Source of the DNA: Burkholderiales bacterium
GTDB lineage: Bacteria; Pseudomonadota; Gammaproteobacteria; Burkholderiales; SG8-39
Length of the DNA: 5,364 nt
NCBI GenBank assembly: GCA_020846575.1
Contig: JADLDQ010000360.1
Location: forward strand, 1-5,364
Direction of reading: 5' to 3'
Part shown: in pieces, positions 1 through 4,748 of the stretch
How the letters are laid out: the number at the start of each line of letters is the position of its first letter
Numbering within the stretch: the first letter of the stretch is position 1
Position numbers and translations under genes: made by a program
The notes under the pieces: model-generated
What the model saw: the letters and a program-made list of their open reading frames with translations, nothing else
The model's database searches: none
What the model was told of the DNA's origin: nothing

Positions 1-463
1 CGCCGAACTGGGCGAGCTCGCGCTCGCTCAGCGACTCCAGGTCGGGCACCTGGCCGATGTGCTCCAGCCCGCACAGCACGAAGTTCTCGCACTCCGGACA
101 CAGCCAGTAGACGTTGAAGAAGTCCGGGCCGCTGAACGGGTACAGGAGCGTCCTGCCGCCCGGGCAGGCGCCGGGCAGGTGCTTGTCGCGCCAGGCGAGC
201 ATCGAGACCGCCCGCTCGGCGCGCAGCCGTTTCCACATGGACTGCATGGCGGCGCTGTGGCTCTTCCAGGCTTGCGTGGCGGCGATGCGGGCGTGCTGCG
301 GATACGAGGGCTCCAGCCCCGCCATCAACCGGGCGATCGAATCGAGCCGCCAGCTGGCGCCCAGGTCCGTGTCCACGCGCAGCGACCCGGCCTGCGCCGT
401 GGCCGCGAAGGCGCCGGCAAGAAACGCGGACAGCAATACCAGTGTCTTGCAGAGGCGAAGCAT
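1..463 (-). CDS. Secreted hypothetical protein with CPEC motif (C-terminus beyond window)
   Basis: 154 residues are visible; the 3' end is cut by the window edge. The start is well fixed: ATG at 463 is the first possible start after an in-frame TAG (506-508), although no good Shine-Dalgarno precedes it. Residues 1-25 form a typical signal peptide: MLRLCK, a hydrophobic run, then a likely cleavage after TAQA. The mature part is rich in Trp and Arg at first (residues 60-95). It then has the conserved-looking stretch LLYPFSGPDFFN (106-117) and FVLCGLEHIGQVPDL (128-142). I recall a similar 'YPFSGPDF...FGLEPVG.VPDL' pattern from uncharacterised exported bacterial proteins, but know no function. 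Four mature cysteines (100, 122, 125, 131), including CPEC at 122-125, could form disulfides or bind metal; this is inference. The gene lies 52 bp downstream of the truncated amidohydrolase on the same strand, so transcription may come through or from that region. Confidence 0.82.
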   Translation of the reverse strand, partial: MLRLCKTLVLLSAFLAGAFAATAQAGSLRVDTDLGASWRLDSIARLMAGLEPSYPQHARIAATQAWKSHSAAMQSMWKRLRAERAVSMLAWRDKHLPGACPGGRTLLYPFSGPDFFNVYWLCPECENFVLCGLEHIGQVPDLESLSERELAQFG

Positions 464-513
464 CTTGGGAAGGGGCCGCCGGGCTCGTTCGGTGAGGAAT
501 CGATGCTACCAGT

Positions 514-542
514 CTTTAACGGATGACCCCGAAAAAAGTGAA
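514..542 (-). promoter_or_regulatory. Weak sigma70-like promoter candidate for the secreted hypothetical gene
   Basis: Read on the minus strand, TTCACT (537-542) and TTAAAG (514-519) are separated by exactly 17 bases, about 50 bases upstream of the ATG at 463. The match to TTGACA/TATAAT is only 4/6 and 3/6. The -35-like hexamer lies at the edge of the 17-bp repeat cluster, in a run of six T. It is the best candidate I can find for this gene, but it could be chance. Confidence 0.2.
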
Positions 543-800
543 CGCGCCTCGCTCGAGAACGCGCCTCACGCGAGAAGTGAACGCGCCCCACGCGAGAACG
601 GCGTCATGGCATGTCGCCTGCGAGCGACAGTCACCGCCCACGCCGCGTGGACGCCCGCGCTCCGGGTGCGGCGCGGACCCGGCATTCGCGCCGAAGCCGG
701 TCTGGACCGTCTTGCCGGTCGAAGCCTTGAAGGCCTCCTCGTCGAGCATGTGGACGTGGAAATCCACGGTCAATGGGATGTCGCCGCGCTCGCTCGTCAT
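516..800 (-). pseudogene. Truncated amidohydrolase (ACMSD-like), N-terminal fragment
   Basis: An ATG at 800 is preceded by a good Shine-Dalgarno (AGGAG, about 6 bases upstream). It opens a 94-codon frame ending at TAA (516-518). The first 40 or so residues, with VDFHVHMLDEEAF (12-24) and GKTVQTGFGAN (29-39), read like the start of an amidohydrolase of the ACMSD (2-amino-3-carboxymuconate-6-semialdehyde decarboxylase) superfamily. H15 and H17 would be the HxH metal ligands at the end of the first barrel strand. Such enzymes are usually about 300-350 residues. Here the rest of the TIM barrel is absent: after residue 42 the frame is Arg/Gly-rich and then reads through the 17-bp repeat (GAFT...GAFT). 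I infer a deletion or insertion that removed most of the gene. The SD and start are intact, so a short peptide could still be made. It diverges from the folate-dependent demethylase at 981, with 180 bp between the starts. Confidence 0.62.
541..603. repeat. Degenerate 17-bp tandem repeat, 3 copies plus a partial
   Basis: Units at 541-557, 558-574 and 580-596 share the pattern AACGCGCCYCRCKCGAG. Units 2 and 3 differ at one base; unit 1 differs from unit 2 at two. A fourth partial copy (AACGGCG) follows at 597-603. Five extra bases (AAGTG, 575-579) separate units 2 and 3, and the same AAGTG precedes unit 1, so an AAGTG-AACGCGCC block occurs twice. The cluster lies where the amidohydrolase fragment loses its family resemblance, which suggests it marks the scar of the rearrangement. 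No transposase is visible. Confidence 0.6.
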
Positions 801-980
801 GGTGCGCTCCTGCTCGATGGGGTTTCGAGGCAAAGGGAAGAACCGCGCGAAGCACCACGCGAAGGATCGTGCGCTGGCCCGGGATGTCAGCAAACCCGCC
901 GCGATCGATGCGCCTCGACGCTCGAATCGTTTCGGTTCACCATACGCGCACCCGAGCACCAATGCAGTGGAGACGAGCGC

Positions 981-2120
981 ATGCCCGAACAATTCGATCC
1001 GGCCCTGATCCAGCGCGGCGCCCGGCTGAAGCGCTCGCCCTACTTCGAGGCGACGCAGCGCGCCGGCTGCCTGGGCTACACGGTCTACAACCACATGCTG
1101 CTGCCGATCCGCTACGACGGTTTCGAGTCGGAGTACCGCCGCCTGCTCGGCGAGGTGACGCTGTGGGACGTGTCGGTGGAGCGCAACGTGGAGATCTCCG
1201 GGCCCGACGCGATGCGGCTCGCGCAGCTGCTCACGCCCCGCGACCTCGCGAACTGTCCGGTCGGGCGCGGCCGCTACGTGATCCTCACCGACGAGGCGGG
1301 CGGGATCGTGAACGACCCTGTGCTGCTGCGCATCCAGGAAAACCGGTTCTGGCTCGCCTGCGCGGACAGCGACGTGCTGCTGTGGGCGAAGGGCGTCGCC
1401 CGCGGCAGCGGGCTGGACGTGACCCTGCGCGAGCTGGACGTGGCGCCGCTGCAGGTGCAGGGACCGCGCTCGCGCGAGGTGGTGCAGGCGCTGTTCGGCG
1501 AGCGGGTCCAGGGCCTGGGCTACTACCACTTCTTCCGCGCCGACCTGGAGGGCATCCCGGTGATCGTGACGCGCACCGGCTGGACCGGCGAACTGGGCTA
1601 CGAGATCTACCTGCTGGATCCCGCGCGCGGCACCGAACTCTGGAACCGCGTCATGGAAGCGGGCCGGCCGTGGAACATCGCGCCCACCGGCCCCTCCGAT
1701 ATCCGGCGCATCGAAGCCGGGATCCTCAACTACGGCATCGACATGACGCTGGAGGACAATCCCTACCAACTGGGCCTGGAGCGCCTGGTGGACCTCGACA
1801 AGCCCGACGAGTTCATCGGCCGCGAGGCGCTGAGGCGCATCGCGCGCGAGGGCGTGCGCAGGAAACTCGCCGGCGTGGAGATCGAAGGTGCGCCGCTCGA
1901 CCTCAACATGACGCGCTGGCCGGTCGCGGGCGGCGGCCATGTGAGTTCCGCGGTGTACTCGCCGCGCCTCGCGAAGAACATCGGCTACGCCATGCTCGCG
2001 CTCGCGCGCGCCGCCGTGGGCACGCGACTGGAAGTCCAGACCTGCGCCGGAACGCGAACCGCGACCGTGGTGCCGATGCCCTTCGTCGATCCCTCGAAAT
2101 CGATCGCCAAGTCCGGCTGA
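981..2120 (+). CDS. GcvT/DmdA-family tetrahydrofolate-dependent demethylase (aminomethyltransferase family)
   Basis: A complete 379-residue protein. ATG at 981 is preceded by GGAGA (969-973) at 7 bases; the open frame runs further upstream but without protein-like content. The sequence follows the DmdA branch of COG0404. GYTVYNHMLLP (32-42), LWDVSVERNVEI (61-72), LLTPRDL (83-89), GGIVNDPVLL (107-116), ADSDVLLWAKG (128-138) and PLQVQGP (156-162) all match the DMSP demethylase layout. Residues 198-210 (RTGWTGELGYEIY) and IRRIEAGILNYG (241-252) are the folate-binding core of the GcvT fold, and roughly 275-379 is the C-terminal barrel. Known members move a methyl or aminomethyl group from substrate to tetrahydrofolate in the cytoplasm. 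The substrate here is unknown: it may be a dimethylsulfoniopropionate-like, methylamine or O-methyl compound. As I recall it, true DmdA has a different sequence at the GWTGELGYE position, so I do not assign dmdA. It stands alone, divergent from a broken amidohydrolase. Confidence 0.88.
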   Translation: MPEQFDPALIQRGARLKRSPYFEATQRAGCLGYTVYNHMLLPIRYDGFESEYRRLLGEVTLWDVSVERNVEISGPDAMRLAQLLTPRDLANCPVGRGRYVILTDEAGGIVNDPVLLRIQENRFWLACADSDVLLWAKGVARGSGLDVTLRELDVAPLQVQGPRSREVVQALFGERVQGLGYYHFFRADLEGIPVIVTRTGWTGELGYEIYLLDPARGTELWNRVMEAGRPWNIAPTGPSDIRRIEAGILNYGIDMTLEDNPYQLGLERLVDLDKPDEFIGREALRRIAREGVRRKLAGVEIEGAPLDLNMTRWPVAGGGHVSSAVYSPRLAKNIGYAMLALARAAVGTRLEVQTCAGTRTATVVPMPFVDPSKSIAKSG

Positions 2121-2140
2121 ACGCACCGCCGCCGCGGAAG

Positions 2141-2188
2141 GGCGCCGCCGGGCGCGGGGCGGAGAACGCCCCGGGCGGCTTCTGCGCC
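2141..2188 (+). terminator. GC-rich hairpin after the demethylase gene
   Basis: Twenty bases past the stop is a nested inverted repeat: GGGGCG (2156-2161), loop GAGAA, CGCCCC (2167-2172). Outside it GCCGCC (2144-2149) pairs with GGCGGC (2174-2179), and GGCGC (2141-2145) could alternatively pair with GCGCC (2184-2188). It should fold stably and may stop transcription or protect the mRNA 3' end. There is only a short TTCT and no real U tract, so it is not a classical intrinsic terminator. Confidence 0.4.
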
Positions 2189-2638
2189 GATTCAACCCGC
2201 ATCGACTGCGGCGCCTGTCGCCACGGTGCCGGAGATGCGCGCCGGGCGGCACGCGTGCGCCACGCGCAGCGATCGCCGCAATGGCTCGCCGCACGACTGA
2301 CGCCTGCCTGACTTTCCCTGGCTCTTTCTCCCTGACACTTCGCCTTACCGCGCCGGAAGAACTCCGAATGCCCGAGGATGCTTTGTCGGAATTTCTTACA
2401 CTGTTTCGATGCGATCTGTGCGAGATCGACCCTTACCCATGAGCAGGTAAATCGACCAACCTGATTTTGTTGAGAGTATTTCGTAGACCCGCTGATGACT
2501 GCCAGGTCGTATGAAATTTGCTTGCCCGTAGTGATACTCGATCTCGAAATTCAAACAGCGCACCAGCGGAGGTAAGAGCCGACCCGACCGACCGATCCAC
2601 AGGAGACGCTGCACCCACCGGGGGCAGGTCTCGAACCC
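2189..2638. other. Non-coding region upstream of the PEP-CTERM gene
   Basis: About 450 bases without a credible gene. The first half is GC-rich; from about 2380 to 2560 it is clearly richer in A and T than the flanking genes, as expected for a regulatory region. TTGAGA at 2470-2475 is a good -35 match, but no convincing -10 lies at the right spacing. I searched for a sigma54 element (GG and GC at -24/-12), since some PEP-CTERM genes are reported to depend on RpoN, and found none convincing on either strand. A short inverted repeat GATCT-GTGCG-AGATC lies near 2414-2428. Open frames crossing this region on the minus strand have no protein-like features. Confidence 0.5.
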
Positions 2639-2645
2639 AAGGAGG
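2639..2645 (+). promoter_or_regulatory. Strong Shine-Dalgarno fixing the PEP-CTERM start
   Basis: AAGGAGG is a near-perfect anti-16S match, 7 bases before ATG 2653. It decides against longer in-frame starts such as ATG 2518. Another ATG at 2648 is too close to the SD and is followed after one codon by TGA, so it is unlikely to be used. Confidence 0.85.
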
Positions 2646-2652
2646 ACATGAC

Positions 2653-3522
2653 ATGACATCAGCATGGAAACCCGCCAAGATCGCAGCGGCGCTGGCCTTG
2701 TGCATGACAGGAACGTGGGCCTACGCGGACTGGATCGGGATACAGCTTCCCTACAATCAGTTCGGTCACCTCGAAAACGTCGGTGGCAATTGCGCGCCCA
2801 CGGCCACCGCGAACTCTTTCCAGTACCTGCAGAACCGCTACGGCGCCGGAGCCGGAAACCTCATACCCGGCGCCGGCACCGACCTGGCGAGCGCACGCGA
2901 CAAGCTGATCAACGGATGGACCAATGCCAAGGGCGAAGTGCGTGCGGGCATGGGCGATTGCGGCGCCTCGGAGCGAAGCTGGTGGGAGACGAAGTCGTAC
3001 TGGGTCACCGACTTCGGCAGCTCGCACGTCAAGGTCGACGGGCAGGTCAAGTTGACCGGCGCCAATCCCTTCGCCGGATGGTACTGGGGGGACGTCCTCG
3101 AGAATGTGTCCCCGACGTGGGATTTCCTCTGGCGCGAGATTTCGCACGGAGAGGACATCGAGCTCGGGATCAGGTACGCAGGCGGAGCGCACGCCATCAC
3201 CCTGACGAGTCTCAAGTTCGACGACACCAATGGCAATATGGCATGGGATGCCGGTGAAGCGCGGAAACTGGACTACCTCGATCCCAACGATACCTCGAAG
3301 CTCTTCGAAGCCGATCTGACGTACAACGTCACGGAGGCTCGCCTTGAGTTCGTGTGGGACAACGGTCAGAAAAACTCCAACAAGCAGTCCCACATTGCGC
3401 TTGCCTACACCGAGAGCGTCCCGGCGCCCGGCGTACTGCTGCTGCTTGCCCTGGGGCTTTCTCTCCTGTGGTTCAGAGCAAGGCGCACGGGCGGGCGGCT
3501 GCCCGCGCCAGGATCGCATTGA
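2653..3522 (+). CDS. PEP-CTERM sorting-domain protein, putative papain/C39-like cysteine peptidase
   Basis: 289 residues. Residues 1-25 are a Sec signal peptide (Lys6/Lys9, hydrophobic core, likely cut after AYA). The C-terminus has a PEP-CTERM signal: VPAPG (256-260), a hydrophobic helix LLLLALGLSLLWF (262-274) and the basic cluster RARR (275-278). Such proteins are exported, then cleaved and sorted by an exosortase, often into the extracellular matrix. The mature domain carries GGNCAPTATANSF (44-56), like the nucleophile region of papain-like or C39-like peptidases. A His follows in GGAHAITLTSL (177-187), then Asp in LDYLDPND (206-213); Cys47, His180 and Asp210 would make a triad. Between His and Asp, DTNGNMAWDAGE (191-202) resembles an EF-hand calcium loop (D, N, N, D, E at 1, 3, 5, 9, 12). 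Sorting is well supported; peptidase activity is inferred from motifs. Oddly, 11 residues follow the basic cluster. The stop overlaps the start of the next small gene. Confidence 0.87.
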   Translation: MTSAWKPAKIAAALALCMTGTWAYADWIGIQLPYNQFGHLENVGGNCAPTATANSFQYLQNRYGAGAGNLIPGAGTDLASARDKLINGWTNAKGEVRAGMGDCGASERSWWETKSYWVTDFGSSHVKVDGQVKLTGANPFAGWYWGDVLENVSPTWDFLWREISHGEDIELGIRYAGGAHAITLTSLKFDDTNGNMAWDAGEARKLDYLDPNDTSKLFEADLTYNVTEARLEFVWDNGQKNSNKQSHIALAYTESVPAPGVLLLLALGLSLLWFRARRTGGRLPAPGSH

Positions 3523-3914
3523 CCCGTCCGGGCAGACCGGCCGCGAGGATCGGCAGGCGGATACATACCGAGCGCGGCACACCGAACCGCTGGCGGGTTC
3601 ATGCCGCCCTCGGGCTGCTGCTGTTCGCCGCCGGCGGCATGCGCTTGAGCTTGAGCGCCAGCGACGATGGCTCGGCAGTCCAGGGAGTCTATCGCGGCAG
3701 CATCCACGTCGAGCATTCCGAAAAGGCTGCGACCGGCGTGCGCGCGGTCGTCCTGCTCTGCGATGACGGCAGGCGGTACGTGCTCGATCCGTCCGAGAAC
3801 AGTCGAACGCCGGCAAGACTGGATGGGCGGCGCGTCGAAATCCTGGGCGAGTTGCGTCACGGCTTCGGCGGCGGGCCGTTCCTGTTCGTGCGTTCCCTGA
3901 CGGTCTTGCCGTGA
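3519..3914 (+). CDS. Small membrane-anchored or secreted hypothetical protein, coupled to the PEP-CTERM gene
   Basis: I do not recognise a family. With TTG at 3519 the product is 131 residues. The start lies inside the preceding stop (TTGA) and AGGA (3510-3513) stands 5 bases upstream, which suggests translational coupling. The N-terminus is Arg-rich, then AALGLLLFAAGG (29-40) forms a signal peptide or anchor in the positive-inside orientation. The rest, with GVYRGSI, VRAVVLLCDDGRRYVL, LDGRRVEILGEL and FLFVRSLTVLP, alternates hydrophobic and polar residues and looks like a small beta-barrel, perhaps OB-like; this is inference from the pattern. The alternative start ATG 3639 gives 91 residues but lacks an SD and removes the hydrophobic segment. 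ATG 3354 would overlap the upstream gene by 169 bases and is unlikely. Its single Cys in the exported part lies in VLLCDDG. A role alongside the PEP-CTERM protein is possible from the coupling only. Confidence 0.6.
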   Translation: MTRPGRPAARIGRRIHTERGTPNRWRVHAALGLLLFAAGGMRLSLSASDDGSAVQGVYRGSIHVEHSEKAATGVRAVVLLCDDGRRYVLDPSENSRTPARLDGRRVEILGELRHGFGGGPFLFVRSLTVLP

Positions 3915-3958
3915 GGCTGCCGCGCGCGCAGCGCGTGAAGTAGCGCTGGCTCGCCGGT

Positions 3959-4042
3959 ACTGGCCGCGCCGGCCTGCAATGCACTGGCCGCGCCGGCCTG
4001 CGTTGCACTGGCCGCGCCGGCCTGCGTTGCACTGGCCGCACC
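3959..4042. repeat. 24-bp tandem repeat with a hairpin in each unit, 3.5 copies
   Basis: Units at 3959-3982, 3983-4006 and 4007-4030 read ACTGGCCGCGCCGGCCTGCGTTGC; units 2 and 3 are identical and unit 1 differs at two bases (CAAT for CGTT). A half copy, with one change, occupies 4031-4042. Each full unit contains GGCCG-CGC-CGGCC, a five-pair stem with a three-base loop. The array lies between the ends of two convergent genes, so it may act as a bidirectional transcription barrier, or simply be an unstable minisatellite-like array. The length is a multiple of three, but no credible protein is encoded across it. Confidence 0.85.
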
Positions 4043-4115
4043 AGCACGCGACCCGCACCGTCCGGCCCCCAGCGCGCACCGCAGAGCGCAGCGAAGATCA
4101 CCAACCCGGCGGGGA

Positions 4116-4748
4116 TCAGGCCGAAAGAAGGTCTCGCGCCGGCCCCGCTCGCTCGCCCTTGCGGAACACGAGGCTCAGGTTGTTCGCCGGCATCGGAACG
4201 ACTTCGTCGAGCGTGAAGCCTTCGCCGGTCGCCAGCGTCTCGACCGCCTCCAGATCGCGCACGCCCCAGGACGGGTCGCGCGCGCGCAGATCCGAGTCGA
4301 AAGCCTCGTTGCTCGGCGCCGTGTGCTGGCCCCCGCGCCGGTAGGGACCGTACAGGACCAGCACCCCACCCGCCGCCAGGATGCGGCCGGCGCCCCGCAT
4401 CAGCCCCCGCGCCGCCTCCCAGGGGGCGATGTGGATCATGTTGATGCAAACCAGCGCGGCCGCGGACGCCACCGGCCAGGGCTCTACGTTCACGTCCAGG
4501 TCGATCGGCTCGCGAACGTTGGCAAGGCCTTCCTGCGCGACCCACGCCCGGACCGAGTGCCGTGCGCCGGCATCCGGATCGCTCGGCTGCCATTGGAGCG
4601 CGGGGAGCGCGCGCGCGAAGTGCACCACGTGCTGCCCGGTGCCGCTCGCGATCTCCAGCACCGTGCCGCTCGCGGGCAGCACGCGCGCGAGCACCTCGAG
4701 GATCGGCTCCTTGTTGCGCTCCGCGGCGCTCGCCGTCGCGCGGCTCAA
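4116..4748 (-). CDS. DUF938-family SAM-dependent methyltransferase
   Basis: With the TTG start at 4748 the product is 210 residues, the usual size of this family. The N-terminus SAAERNKEPILEVL (7-20) is the typical opening of DUF938 proteins. LEIASGTGQHVVHFA (31-45) is motif I for SAM binding in a class I Rossmann methyltransferase. WQPSD (53-57) supplies the acidic residue after strand 2. NMIHIAPW (103-110), LYGPYRRGGQHTAPSN (132-147), DPSWGVRDLE (158-167) and MPANNLSLVFRK (186-197) are further family signatures. Substrate and role are unknown. The start overlaps the frmA stop in a TTGA, and no ATG or GTG is available in frame nearby. It is therefore probably translated by coupling from frmA, as the second gene of that operon. 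The last 12 residues (ERAGPARDLLSA) look like an extra tail. Family assignment is firm; the TTG start is likely but not proven. Confidence 0.9.
   Translation of the reverse strand: MSRATASAAERNKEPILEVLARVLPASGTVLEIASGTGQHVVHFARALPALQWQPSDPDAGARHSVRAWVAQEGLANVREPIDLDVNVEPWPVASAAALVCINMIHIAPWEAARGLMRGAGRILAAGGVLVLYGPYRRGGQHTAPSNEAFDSDLRARDPSWGVRDLEAVETLATGEGFTLDEVVPMPANNLSLVFRKGERAGPARDLLSA

Noticed and set aside
541..603. CRISPR array
   Set aside because: Repeat units are contiguous, 17 bp and degenerate, with no unique spacers; the 24-bp array at 3959-4042 fails for the same reason.
114..980. N-terminal extension of the demethylase frame to 114
   Set aside because: The added 289 residues are low-complexity, overlap the hypothetical and amidohydrolase regions, and the SD plus family alignment fix the start at 981.
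516..2294. 592-codon open frame on the minus strand covering the demethylase gene
   Set aside because: It is the antisense shadow of the demethylase: Arg/Ala/His-rich and without family features. Only its last 94 codons, from the ATG at 800 with its own SD, resemble a protein.
773..2311. 512-codon plus-strand frame overlapping the demethylase
   Set aside because: Arg/Gly/Ala-rich composition typical of an out-of-frame reading of GC-rich coding DNA; no SD or motif.
2497..2545. Sigma54-type or strong sigma70 promoter before the PEP-CTERM gene
   Set aside because: Partial hexamers such as TTGAGA, TATGAA and GATACT are present, but none pair at 16-18 bases, and no GG/GC pair at -24/-12 spacing is convincing.
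2396..2665. 89-codon minus-strand frame in the region before the PEP-CTERM gene
   Set aside because: It covers the strong SD and start of the PEP-CTERM gene on the other strand, has no SD of its own and no recognisable motif.
2659..4593. 644-codon minus-strand frame across the PEP-CTERM gene and the 24-bp array
   Set aside because: It lies antisense to well-supported genes. Its repetitive RPARPVQRR part is just the tandem repeat translated, and the hydrophobic LIPAGLVIFAAL stretch has no usable start.
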